Origin: CAWBLP01 sp963789495
GTDB taxonomy: Bacteria > Pseudomonadota > Alphaproteobacteria > Acetobacterales > Acetobacteraceae
DNA length: 64,000 bases
Direction: 5' to 3'
Assembly (NCBI GenBank): GCA_963789495.1
Contig: CAWBLP010000022.1
Coordinates: 1-64,000, forward strand
Part shown: piece after piece, positions 1-8,491 of the stretch
Position numbering within the stretch: position 1 is the stretch's first letter
Layout of the letters: every line of letters begins with the position of its first letter
Notes under the pieces: model-generated
What the model saw: the letters and a program-made list of their open reading frames with translations, nothing else
Databases searched by the model: none
What the model was told of the DNA's origin: nothing
Made by a program: the position numbers and the translations under genes

Positions 1-675
1 TTATGTCGTACCTCGACTTTTCAGACGTATTGCTCTGCGACTTTCGTCAACGCAGAGCACGGCATGCTCGGGAGGGGAAACATACAACCCCACCACATCG
101 CGACCTTGGCCACGAAGTCGGGATCAGTGGAGAGGTCCAATGTCTCCTGCCGATGCGGCTTCAGCCCGAAGGCGCGCCAAATCCGCTGCACCGTGCTGAC
201 CGACAAGCCGGTGTCTCGCGCCATGCCACGCGAACTCCAGTGGGTCGCCGCCTCGGGCTTACTCTCCAGCGTGCGGGTGATCACCGCTTCGATCCGTTTA
301 TCCTCGATCGTGCGCGGCGCTCCGGGCCGCGGCTCGTCGCGCAAACCCTCGACCCGCTGCGCCAGAAACCGGCGGCGCCATTTGCCGACGGTTTGTGGAT
401 GCGCCCAAGCTGCTGACCAACCGCCTGGTTTTCCAGACCCTCGGCGCAGGCCAGAACGATGCGGGCACGAGCCGCAAGAGCCTGCGAGGTCTTGGGCCGG
501 GCGGCCAGCGCCATCAGCTCAGATCTCTCCGCATCCGTTACATTCAGCGCTTCCAGCCTGCGTCCCGCCATGCCTGCTCTCCGTCTCCAAGACGACAGAG
601 CCTCGCAAGTCACGCCGAATCGACCGCAGTGCAGTTTTCAAATCGCTGATGCGACGGATTCAGAACTCAGGACAC
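1..675 (-). pseudogene. IS630-type transposase remnant with one terminal end
   Basis: On the minus strand the first ~550 bases encode the N-terminal part of an IS630-family transposase (helix-turn-helix plus the start of the DDE domain), but in broken frames. The start lies near 613 and reads through LEALNVTDAERSELMALAAR. The frame changes near 395-400 and continues as the segment with GMARDTGLSVSTVQRIWRAF. It changes again near 110, where the other frame reads YVSPPEHAVLCVDE, the first catalytic Asp region. Homology stops at about position 45. The outer end, GATTCAGAACTCAGGACACTAG at 656-678, looks like the element's terminus next to a TA (676-677). It is a dead, truncated copy and differs from the IS630 element at 17.4 kb. 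Confidence 0.75.
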
Positions 676-901
676 TAGTGCGATGCCGCATCTCAGCCGT
701 CGCGCCCGCGCCGGCCCTGCGTGCAGCGGCGACGGACTCCAGCGTCGTATCTCAGCTCGCGCTGATCGATCCAGCCGATGCTGTGCGACGTGACTGGGAC
801 ATCATCCTGACCAACACAACAGACGGTAGCGATCAGTCGTGGCTTGGCCGAGCTGGCCGTGTGGTATTCGCTGACTTCGGCGCAACAGAGCACCGCGCCT
901 G

Positions 902-1615
902 ATGGGACGGCAAGTGAAAATGGACGCGCAGGTCACGGAGATTCGCACAGGCCCGACCGGCTCGGAGCCGGGGCTGATAGAGCACGTTCGCCAGTCCTTA
1001 GCACTGGCCCGCTGCGGCATCAGCCAATTCGATCCCGCCGTGCTGGAGGTGCCTGGCATGTCTGGTCGCTGCTACCGCATGTTCATCAACAACCTAATCA
1101 GGCGCCTGCACGAGCCCCATTATCTGGAGGTCGGGTCCTGGGCCGGCTCGACCCTGTGTTCGGCTATCAATGGCAACGCGGTGCATGCAACCGCAATCGA
1201 CAACTGGTCGGAGTTCGGCGGGCCGCGTGAAGCGTTCCAGGCCAACCTGTCACGGTTCGCCACTCCGGGTGCATTTGTGCGCTTCTACCAGTGCGACTTC
1301 CGCCGGGTGGACTTCACCGCGATCGCGCCGTGCGACGTGTATCTGTTTGACGGCCCGCACGAGATACAGGACCAATATGACGGCATTGCCCTAGCGCTGC
1401 CGGCGCTGCGGTCACGTTTCGTGCTGATCGTCGATGATTGGAATTGGCAGAAAGTGCGCGACGGTACTTGGCAGGCGGTGCGCGCGTTGGATTTGAAGCC
1501 GCGCTATTCGATTGAGGTGCGCACGACCAGCGACGATTCGCATCCCCCCGTCGCATTCCAGCACAGCGACTGGCACAATGGTTACTTCATCGGCGTACTC
1601 GAAAAGCCGGACTGA
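902..1615 (+). CDS. Class I SAM-dependent methyltransferase-like protein
   Basis: A 237-aa protein of the Methyltransf_24 type. The glycine-rich SAM motif is HYLEVGSWAGSTLC (about residues 72-85), followed by the acidic strand TAIDNW and a later YLFDGPHE / IVDDWNW pair typical of small-substrate methyltransferases encoded with glycan or secondary-metabolite genes. The start could be 902 or the in-frame ATG at 920; neither has a strong ribosome site. It precedes the liv transporter operon on the same strand by ~115 bases, so co-transcription is possible but unproven. The substrate is not predictable. Confidence 0.72.
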   Translation: MGRQVKMDAQVTEIRTGPTGSEPGLIEHVRQSLALARCGISQFDPAVLEVPGMSGRCYRMFINNLIRRLHEPHYLEVGSWAGSTLCSAINGNAVHATAIDNWSEFGGPREAFQANLSRFATPGAFVRFYQCDFRRVDFTAIAPCDVYLFDGPHEIQDQYDGIALALPALRSRFVLIVDDWNWQKVRDGTWQAVRALDLKPRYSIEVRTTSDDSHPPVAFQHSDWHNGYFIGVLEKPD

Positions 1616-1731
1616 GAGGCCGGTGCAACGGCTCCGGACTGCCCAGGGCTCCGAAACCTGGCATCCGCGTGGCTTGCTACCCCCTGCCCGACCGTTCAGG
1701 ATGACTCCGCAGAGGACGGGAGACGCACGGA

Positions 1732-2589
1732 GTGATATTGCTGCAGGTGGTCGTCAGCGGCCTGCTAATGGGGGCAGTATACGCCCTGTTCTCCTCCGGA
1801 CTGACCCTGATCTGGGGCATGATGAACGTGGTGAACTTCGCCCATGGCGACTTCGTCATGCTGGCGATGTACGCGGCGTTCTTCGCGTGTACGCTGCTGC
1901 ATCTCGGGCCTGCCGTGTTCATCCCCGGCGCCGCCGCGCTGCTGTTTGTTCTGGGCGTGGTGGTCTATCTCGGCTTAGTGCGCCACATCGCCCGTGGTCC
2001 AATGCTGGCGCAGATCCTCGGCACGTTCGGCTTGGCACTGGTGCTGCGCTACACCGCTTTCTGGGCGTTCAGTGCTAACTTCGTCTCGCTGCCGGACAAT
2101 ATGGTCGGCGGCACCTTCACCCTGGGGGCACTGCGCGTTGAGGCCTCCCGCCTGCTGGGCGGCGTCCTCGCCTTGCTGATTACGCTGGGCCTGCATCTGA
2201 TGCTGACCCGCACTATGCTGGGCAGCCGCATCTTGGCGGTGGCCGAGGATCGCAACGCCGCCATGTTGATGGGTATCCGACCCGACCGCATGCAGGCCTT
2301 CGCTTGGGGACTGGGTGCCGCGTCCACCGGCGTGGCCGGGGCACTGATTGCACTGTTCTTCTACATCTCTCCCACGGTCGGCGAATCGCTCGCGCTGATC
2401 GCCTTCGTGGTGGTCTGCCTGGGCGGCTTCGGCTCGGTACCCGGCGCCTTGATCGCCGGCCTGTCCATCGGTGTAATTGAGGCGCTGTCGGCCTATCTGA
2501 TCGGCGCCGTCTACCAGGATGTGGTGGTCTACGCCCTATTCCTGGTTGTGCTTTGGGTTCGGCCACAGGGGCTGCTAGGTGCCACATGA
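1732..2589 (+). CDS. livH: Branched-chain amino-acid-type ABC transporter permease (LivH)
   Basis: A hydrophobic 285-aa inner-membrane permease of the LivH family. The diagnostic N-terminal run LTLIWGMMNVVNFAHGDFVM and a C-terminal FVVVCLGGFGSVPGALIAGL segment are present, with about eight membrane spans. It starts at a GTG preceded by GGAG (about 1728-1731). Its last codons overlap the livM start (ATGA), so livH-M-G-F is one operon. Members of this family import branched-chain amino acids, but also urea, amides and aromatic acids. No periplasmic binding protein is encoded here, so the substrate is open. Confidence 0.9.
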   Translation: MILLQVVVSGLLMGAVYALFSSGLTLIWGMMNVVNFAHGDFVMLAMYAAFFACTLLHLGPAVFIPGAAALLFVLGVVVYLGLVRHIARGPMLAQILGTFGLALVLRYTAFWAFSANFVSLPDNMVGGTFTLGALRVEASRLLGGVLALLITLGLHLMLTRTMLGSRILAVAEDRNAAMLMGIRPDRMQAFAWGLGAASTGVAGALIALFFYISPTVGESLALIAFVVVCLGGFGSVPGALIAGLSIGVIEALSAYLIGAVYQDVVVYALFLVVLWVRPQGLLGAT

Positions 2590-3545
2590 GGCAATGGCCC
2601 GTCATCTTAGTCGGTCTCGTGCTGATCGCCGCTTGGCCACTGATCACGCAAGACGTGTTCCTCCAGCGCATCGGCGCACTGGTGCTGCTGTCGGCGATTT
2701 CGGCCTCGGCCTGGAACCTGATCGGCGGTTATGCCGGTCAGGTCTCGGTAGGCCATGCCGTCTATTTCGGAGCCGGTGCCTACAGTTCGCTTATGATGTA
2801 CACCGAGTTCGGCTGGCCGCCGATCGCCGGCGCGCCGATCGGAGTAGTGGTGTCCTGCCTGCTGGCGTTGGTGGTCGGCACGCCCACCTTCCGGCTGCGC
2901 GGGCATTACTTCTCGATGGCGACCATCGCCTCGGCGGAACTGATCCGCATTCTGTGCGCGAATTGGCCACTGGTGGGTGCCGCGGTAGGCCTCATGGGTC
3001 CGCCGCGACCACGCACGGTCGCGGACCTGTCGTTCATCAGCCCCGTTCCGTATTTCTATATGTTCCTAGCCGTGCTGTTGATCCTGCTCGCAGTCACCTG
3101 GCAGATGCAGCGCAGCCGCATGGGCTACTATCTGGCGGCGGTCCGTGGTGGTGAGCGGGCGGCGAATAGCCTGGGCGTGCCGGTGCTGCGCTACAAACTA
3201 TGTGCTCTGCTGCTATCAGCAGGCTTCACCTCTATCGCCGGAACTTTGTATGCGGTGATGGTCGGCTTCGTCGACCCGGAGAGCACGCTGGGCATCCTGA
3301 TCTCAGTGAAGATGCTGATCGTCGCGGCGCTGGGCGGGGCCGGAACGTTGTTTGGCCCACTGGTCGGCGCCGTGATCCTTGTGCCGCTGGAGGAGTTCAC
3401 CAATGCCATCTTCGGCGGCAGCGGCACGGGCATAACCTTCATCGTCTACGGCGCCATCATCGTGCTGATTGCCCGGTTCGAGCCAGGCGGCGTGGCGGAA
3501 CTCTGGCGCCGGATCGTGGCAAAGGGGGCGCGTCGTGCTGCTTGA
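2586..3545 (+). CDS. livM: Branched-chain amino-acid-type ABC transporter permease (LivM)
   Basis: The second permease of the transporter, 319 aa from the ATG at 2586, which overlaps the livH stop in an ATGA arrangement. An in-frame upstream start at 2553 is less likely. The LivM signature is visible as the conserved NLIGGYAGQVSVGHAVYFGA region near residues 40-60 and the LGGAGTLFGPLVGAVIL segment near the end. About ten hydrophobic segments are present. It forms the membrane channel with LivH. The downstream ATPase gene overlaps its end by 11 bases, which implies translational coupling. Confidence 0.9.
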   Translation: MRQWPVILVGLVLIAAWPLITQDVFLQRIGALVLLSAISASAWNLIGGYAGQVSVGHAVYFGAGAYSSLMMYTEFGWPPIAGAPIGVVVSCLLALVVGTPTFRLRGHYFSMATIASAELIRILCANWPLVGAAVGLMGPPRPRTVADLSFISPVPYFYMFLAVLLILLAVTWQMQRSRMGYYLAAVRGGERAANSLGVPVLRYKLCALLLSAGFTSIAGTLYAVMVGFVDPESTLGILISVKMLIVAALGGAGTLFGPLVGAVILVPLEEFTNAIFGGSGTGITFIVYGAIIVLIARFEPGGVAELWRRIVAKGARRAA

Positions 3546-4266
3546 GGCGCGCGGCATCATCAAGGCGTTCGGCGCATTCCGCGCGGTGGACGGCGCCGAC
3601 CTGGACGTGGCCGAGGGCGAGATCATCGGGCTGATCGGCCCCAACGGCGCCGGCAAGAGCACGTTCTTCAATTGCCTCGCCGGCGACACCCAGCCGACCG
3701 AGGGCACGATCCGCTTCCTCGACCAGGACGTGACCCGCGCCGCGCCCGACGCCCATGCCCGCCTCGGCATGGCACGCAGCTTCCAGGTGCCGGTGACGTT
3801 CGAGGACATGACGGTGGCGCAGAACGTCATGGTGGGGGCGTTCCTGCGCCACGGCCATCGCGCCGCCGCCCGCCGCGTCGCCGACGAGGTGCTGGACTTC
3901 ACCGGCCTGTTGCCGCTGGCCGACAGCCGCGCCGGCTCGCTGGGCACGCCCGGCCGCAAGCGGCTGGAGATCGCGCGGGCGCTGGCAACCGAGCCACGCC
4001 TGCTGCTGCTGGATGAGGCGCTGGCCGGGCTGACCCCGGCCGAGGTGCGGCTGGCGATCGATCTGGTGCGGCGGATCAAGGCGCGCGGCATCACCATCGT
4101 CATCGTGGAGCACATCATGGAGGTGATCCTGTCGCTGGCCGAACGCGCGGTGGTGTTCCACCAGGGCAAGGTAATCGCCCAGGGCGCGCCGCGCGACGTG
4201 GTGGACGATCCCGCCGTAGTGGCGGCATATCTAGGCCATCACATGAAGCGGGTGCGGCGGGCGTGA
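3535..4266 (+). CDS. livG: ABC transporter ATP-binding protein (LivG)
   Basis: A 243-aa ATPase. The GTG at 3535 is chosen as start because AAAGGGGG precedes it and the reading MLLEARGIIKAFGAFRAVDG matches family N-termini. Walker A is GPNGAGKST. The Walker B region LLLLDEALAGL carries Ala where most LivG proteins have Pro. The signature loop is the weak form LGTPGRKRLEIARALA rather than an LSGGQ. The LivG-type C-terminus (VVAAYLG) is present. It powers the LivHM channel. A 175-base gap with hairpins separates it from livF. Confidence 0.9.
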   Translation: MLLEARGIIKAFGAFRAVDGADLDVAEGEIIGLIGPNGAGKSTFFNCLAGDTQPTEGTIRFLDQDVTRAAPDAHARLGMARSFQVPVTFEDMTVAQNVMVGAFLRHGHRAAARRVADEVLDFTGLLPLADSRAGSLGTPGRKRLEIARALATEPRLLLLDEALAGLTPAEVRLAIDLVRRIKARGITIVIVEHIMEVILSLAERAVVFHQGKVIAQGAPRDVVDDPAVVAAYLGHHMKRVRRA

Positions 4267-4295
4267 TAGGATCTGCATGGCGCGACATGCCCCAA

Positions 4296-4399
4296 CTTCC
4301 CCTGCGGGAAGGAAATGGAGGACGGAGGCGTGGGGCCGGGATTGCAGGCAGTTGGTTCTGCGGAGCGCTTCCCCCCGCCCCCCTCCCGCAACGGGAGGG
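4296..4399. repeat. Pair of REP-like hairpins between livG and livF
   Basis: Two palindromes stand in the only long gap of the liv operon: CTTCCCCTGCGGGAAG at 4296-4311 and CCCTCCCGCAACGGGAGGG at 4381-4399. About 70 bases of G-rich sequence separate them. Neither is followed by a T-run, so a simple intrinsic terminator is unlikely. The arrangement of paired GC hairpins in a gap inside an operon resembles REP/BIME-type elements and could attenuate transcription or protect mRNA ends. Confidence 0.5.
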
Positions 4400-4441
4400 A
4401 AAGGAGTCCGGGCTCCTCGCATCGTGCCCAGGCTCGCTGCC

Positions 4442-5191
4442 ATGACTCCTTCCCTCCTCTCCGTGCGCAACCTGTCAGTCCGATATGGCGACCTGATCGG
4501 CGTCGCCGATGTCTCGCTCGAAGTTCCTCCCGGCTCCGTCGTCGCGCTGCTAGGTTCGAACGGCGCGGGCAAGACCACCACGCTGAACGCGATCGCCGGT
4601 CTAGTGCCGTCTGCTGCCGGGCAGATCACTTGGCAGGGTCAGGAGATTGCCGGCCGGCCGGCCTACGCGATTGTCAACCGCGGACTGGCGTTGTCCCCGG
4701 AAGGCTGGCGACTGTTCGTGCAACAGACCGTAGAACAAAACCTGCGGCTCGGCGCCACGGTGCTGGCGGACAAGAAGCGGGTGCCGGCACTGCTGGACCG
4801 CGTGTTCACGCTGTTCCCGCGGCTGTCGGAACGCCGCCGCCAGCGCGCAGGCACACTCTCGGGCGGCGAGCGGCAGATGCTCGCCTGCGGACGTGCGCTG
4901 ATGAGCGATCCGACGCTGCTGATGCTGGACGAGCCAAGCCTGGGACTGGCGCCGGCGGTGGTTGAATCGATGTATGAGACACTGAAACGGTTACGCACCG
5001 AGGGCATGACCCTGCTGCTAGCGGAACAAGCGGTGGAGCTGGCGCTGGAAGTGGCGGACCACGCCTACGTGCTGCAGACCGGACGGACGGTGCTGGAAGG
5101 GCCGGCAGCGCAGCTGGCCGATGATCGTGACGTGCAGCGCATCTATTTGGGATTGGAGACTGCCGCCGACGCGGATCCGGCCGCACCATGA
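4442..5191 (+). CDS. livF: ABC transporter ATP-binding protein (LivF)
   Basis: A 249-aa ATPase, started at the ATG at 4442 (MTPSLLSVRNLSVRYGD). The frame is open back to 4277, but that upstream stretch reads as translated repeat sequence. Walker A is GSNGAGKTT, the signature LSGGERQML and Walker B LLMLDEPSLGL. The C-terminus with the YLG-type ending is normal for LivF. It is the second ATPase of the liv transporter. Its stop codon overlaps the ATG of the following Sel1-like reading frame. Confidence 0.92.
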   Translation: MTPSLLSVRNLSVRYGDLIGVADVSLEVPPGSVVALLGSNGAGKTTTLNAIAGLVPSAAGQITWQGQEIAGRPAYAIVNRGLALSPEGWRLFVQQTVEQNLRLGATVLADKKRVPALLDRVFTLFPRLSERRRQRAGTLSGGERQMLACGRALMSDPTLLMLDEPSLGLAPAVVESMYETLKRLRTEGMTLLLAEQAVELALEVADHAYVLQTGRTVLEGPAAQLADDRDVQRIYLGLETAADADPAAP

Positions 5192-5910
5192 GATGGATGC
5201 GCGGGGTGGTCGCTGCCTTGCTTCTCATCACGCCGCGCTCGCGAGCTCACGCAAGACCGAAGCAGGCATGCAGGCCTACAATAACGGCGACCTGCCGACC
5301 GCGTTCCGGCTCCTGCGTAATGCTGCCGACGCGAGCGATGCCGAGGCACAGGTGAACGTCGGCTATTTCTACGCGCGCGGGCAAGTGGTACCCGCGGATC
5401 AGCATGAGGCATTATGCGCTGTCGGCGCAGCAGGGCAACAGCGAGGACATGAACGTTTTGGGCTACAAGTATGAGTTAGCGACCGGCGTCCCAAAGGATA
5501 TCCCGCGCACCACTCAGTGGTTCTGCAAGGCAATCGCGTACGGCAATCCGAACGCCATCAACAACTTGGCCGAACTGCTGCACGACTGTACGAATGTTCC
5601 GCATGAACTGGCGGAAGCTCGCAGCCTGTGGCGGCAGTCCGCCTCGCTGGCACATGTCACAGCCGCCTACACTCTTGGCCTGTCCTACCTGCAGGAACCA
5701 CAGGACGAGCGAGATCCTGCCCAGGCATTGCGATGGATCGTGCAGGCTGCGCAGGGCGCCGCGGTGAAGGCGCAGGTCTTGCCGCGACGGAACGGCTACG
5801 CTGCGCCATTGCCACGGCGCATCGATGAAGCGGCGCGGATGATCAAGGCGCCGCACAATACCGCGGGACATGCCAACATCTGTGGCACCCCGATCTCCTC
5901 AGCGACATAG
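5188..5910 (+). pseudogene. Sel1-repeat (TPR-like) protein, reading frame broken twice
   Basis: The ATG at 5188 overlaps the livF stop and starts a hydrophobic signal-like segment (MRWMRGVVAALLLI). The continuation AYNNGDLPTAFRLLRNAAD, typical of Sel1 repeats, lies in another frame from about 5260. The rest (RHYALSAQQGNSEDMNVLGY onward) is back in the first frame from about 5404. Together the pieces read as one secreted Sel1 protein of ~240 aa with repeats of the A-x-x-W/Y-x-x-x-A type. Either two compensating indels inactivated it, or the sequence has errors. Sel1 proteins act as scaffolds; the partner is unknown. Confidence 0.65.
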
Positions 5911-5920
5911 GAGCCCGCCC

Positions 5921-6640
5921 ATGACTTGGTCAATCACCGCCCATGATCCTGCAACCGGAGCGTTTGCCGTTGCCGTTGCCACCCGCGCATTCGCGGTCGG
6001 TGCCTCCTGCCCATTCGTGCGGGCCGGCGTAGGTGCGGTGTCCACGCAGTCGATGACCAACCGCTATCTCGGCCCCGCCGTTCTCGACGCGATGGCACGC
6101 GGCCTGTCGCCGGATGCCGCAATCGAGGGCGCGCTGACGAGCGACGAGGGTCGCGGACTGCGTCAGGTGCACGCAGTGGACCGACACGGCCACAGCGCCG
6201 CCTGGACCGGACGCAACTGCGTCGAATGGTGCGGCAGTCTGGCTGCGCCCGGGATCAGCGTCGCAGGCAACATGCTGGCCGGAGAGCCGACCCTCGCCGC
6301 CACGCTGGCAGCATGGCAGGCGCATCCCGAGTTGGATATGCCGGAGCGGCTGATGCAGTCGATGGAAACGGGAGAAGCCGCGGGAGGCGACCGGCGCGGC
6401 AAGCAATCCGCCGCCATGGTGCTCGTCACCACTGAGGATTTCCCGGACCTCAACCTGCGCGTAGACGACCATGCCGACCCGCTGCAGGAACTCCGACGCC
6501 TGCTCGGTATCTGGCGCAACGAAGGCCAACCGCGGATCGGCCTAGCCCCAAGCAAGGCCAATCCGGCGGGGTTCATTGACCTGGACGCAATCGAGGCCGG
6601 TTGGAAAGCCCGCGGCATGGATCTGCGATTCCGGCGCTGA
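5921..6640 (+). CDS. DUF1028 family protein
   Basis: A 239-aa protein starting at ATG 5921 after TAGGAG. The opening MTWSITAHDPATGAFAVAVA, the following SCPFVRAGVGAVSTQ and the SVAGNMLAGE segment are hallmarks of DUF1028, an Ntn-hydrolase-like family. The C-terminal third with the VDDHADPLQELRRLL stretch is also family-typical. Such genes are often found beside liv-type transporters and amidohydrolases, so a role in processing an imported amide or peptide-like compound is plausible, but that is inference. No signal peptide is visible. Confidence 0.85.
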   Translation: MTWSITAHDPATGAFAVAVATRAFAVGASCPFVRAGVGAVSTQSMTNRYLGPAVLDAMARGLSPDAAIEGALTSDEGRGLRQVHAVDRHGHSAAWTGRNCVEWCGSLAAPGISVAGNMLAGEPTLAATLAAWQAHPELDMPERLMQSMETGEAAGGDRRGKQSAAMVLVTTEDFPDLNLRVDDHADPLQELRRLLGIWRNEGQPRIGLAPSKANPAGFIDLDAIEAGWKARGMDLRFRR

Positions 6641-6754
6641 AGCGGCTCAAACACTCACCAACTTTCTAGTCCCCTCCATACGCTCCGGCCGCACCATTAC
6701 AGGAGAACTTCGGTCCGGATCGCACCACCAGTATGACCATCGGCAGGGAGCATC

Positions 6755-7177
6755 GTGAGAAACTGCACAATCCTGCTCGTCGCGGCCACACTCGTGGCTT
6801 GCGGCGGCCCGCCAAAGCCCACGGCACAGCCGATACCAAAACCATCCGATGCGACGGCGGCAGTTCATGCGGGCAGCACTGCCCTGATTCCGCCGGTGGA
6901 ATTCGGGCGGCGGCCACCAAATACGCCGATGACGAGTGACAACATGCCAGTGTTCGACACTGTCAAATATTGCGAAGTGACCGAAGGTCCGGCCGACAAG
7001 ATGTATCGTGGTCCAGCCTATGAGCATTGCGTGGAAGACCAGGAGCATCTGCGCATCCTTCTCGGCGAAGCGATCGATGCCAATAAATTCAAGGAAGCCG
7101 ACATCATCCACTGCGCAAAAGCGAGCCGCACCGCCTACAAGGCGATGTGGTACTGCGTGAACGGTCAGCGCTACTGA
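6755..7177 (+). CDS. Small lipoprotein of unknown function
   Basis: A 140-aa product from a GTG at 6755 with a good ribosome site (CAGGGAG, 6744-6750). The N-terminus is a lipoprotein signal: MRNCTILLVAATLVACGG with the lipobox Cys at residue 16. A Pro/Ala-rich linker follows, then a compact domain with four cysteines (KYCEV, EHCVED, IHCAKA, WYCVNG), probably forming two disulfides in the periplasm. I do not recognise the domain. Its end overlaps by seven bases the apparent end of the convergent MFS frame. Confidence 0.7.
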   Translation: MRNCTILLVAATLVACGGPPKPTAQPIPKPSDATAAVHAGSTALIPPVEFGRRPPNTPMTSDNMPVFDTVKYCEVTEGPADKMYRGPAYEHCVEDQEHLRILLGEAIDANKFKEADIIHCAKASRTAYKAMWYCVNGQRY

Positions 7178-8430
7178 ACCGGTGACGATACGCTGACGCA
7201 GCGGCGCGGAGTGCGGAACTGCGACGCTGGAGGCAAAATCTGGCTGTCGCGCCTGCCGATTACGCCGGCGCCAGCCGCGCCCGCGCCATCCAGTGCCAGG
7301 TCACCAGCGCAACCGCGATCAGTACCTGGGGGTATCAGGGTCAGGTTCAGAACCGCCCAGCCGCCCGTGGCCTCGATCGCGCCTGATGCGAAGGCGGTGC
7401 ATGCCACCGTGCCGAACACAATGAAGTCGTTGGTCGCCTGCACGCGTACCCGCTCATGCGCGTCGTGTGCTGCGGCCAGCAACGTGGTGCCACCGACGAA
7501 CATGAAGTTCCAACCCACGCCCAGCAGAACCAGTGCGATGATGAACGTGGAAAACGCCACGCCGAAGGTCAGGTTGGCAACAACGCAGAACAGCGTCAGC
7601 AGTCCGCCCGCGGCGATGATCACGTGAGGTCCGAGGCGCTGGATCAGCCGCCCGGTGATGAAGCCGGGCAGGAACATCGCGATGGAATGCGCCCAAATCA
7701 CGTCGGCGCTGGCATTCACGCCGAACCCGCACATCATCATCTGCAGCGGGGTCGATGCCATCACCAGGTTCATGGTGCCGTAGCCGACCATGCTCGACAC
7801 CACCGCGGTCACGAAGCTCGGCCGCATGATGATGGTGCGGAAGGGCACCGGCTGCACCTGCTGGCGCACCGCCACGGGCATGTGGGTGAAGGCGAGCAGC
7901 AGCGCAGCAATGCAGGGCAACACCGTCAGGCAAAGATAGGTGCCAAGGAACTCCAGCGGCGGAATCCACATATTGCTGCGCTTGACGATCTCGGGTCCAA
8001 TAATCGCCGCCAGCACGCCCCCCGCCATCACCAAAGCGATGGCACGTGGCCGGGCGTCGGGTGCTGCCACCTCGGCGGCGGCAAAACGCAGATGTTGCGC
8101 GATGCCCCAGCCCAGGCCGGCGGGGACCGCACCGACGCAATACAGCACAAAACTGCCGTTCCAAATGCCAAGCGCGTAAGTGAGGCTGCCGATCAGCGAG
8201 CCGAAACAGCCTAGCCAGAAACCGGGTTTGCGGCCAAGTCTGGCGAACACGATGCTGGCGGGGATGGAGGCGCACATCATGGCCAGCATCTGGATTGCCA
8301 TCGGCAGCGTGTTCAGCGTCTTATCCACCGCCAGTGCATGGCCAACCAGCGCCGCCATCACCGTCTGACCCGCCATGACGGCGTTCATTAGCGCCTGACA
8401 GCAAAACAGCAGCCAAACATTGCGGTTCAT
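7171..8430 (-). CDS. MFS transporter, C-terminus frameshifted
   Basis: An inner-membrane transporter with about 12 hydrophobic segments. The start is set at ATG 8430 (MNRNVWLLFCCQALMNAV); the frame is open upstream to 8574 but that part is unlike an MFS N-terminus. The loop 2-3 motif ASIVFARLGRKPGFWLG is visible. As given, the frame runs to 7171 through non-membrane residues. Removing one base in the G-run at 7330-7334 restores a last helix (LIAVALVTWHWMARARL) ending at a TAA at 7260-7262. So either the gene has a +1 indel or the homopolymer is miscounted. The substrate is unknown. Next upstream gene: thiL. Confidence 0.8.
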   Translation of the reverse strand: MNRNVWLLFCCQALMNAVMAGQTVMAALVGHALAVDKTLNTLPMAIQMLAMMCASIPASIVFARLGRKPGFWLGCFGSLIGSLTYALGIWNGSFVLYCVGAVPAGLGWGIAQHLRFAAAEVAAPDARPRAIALVMAGGVLAAIIGPEIVKRSNMWIPPLEFLGTYLCLTVLPCIAALLLAFTHMPVAVRQQVQPVPFRTIIMRPSFVTAVVSSMVGYGTMNLVMASTPLQMMMCGFGVNASADVIWAHSIAMFLPGFITGRLIQRLGPHVIIAAGGLLTLFCVVANLTFGVAFSTFIIALVLLGVGWNFMFVGGTTLLAAAHDAHERVRVQATNDFIVFGTVACTAFASGAIEATGGWAVLNLTLIPPGTDRGCAGDLALDGAGAAGAGVIGRRDSQILPPASQFRTPRRCVSVSSPVQ

Positions 8431-8491
8431 GCCGCAGGCTCGGTGGCGCAGGTCGACGCGAGGATCATTCTCTGGACATGCCTTGTTGCAG

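Noticed and set aside
7456..8214. A long plus-strand open frame antisense to the MFS gene.
   Set aside because: Rich in His/Gln/Arg and without motifs, as expected of a GC-rich antisense shadow.
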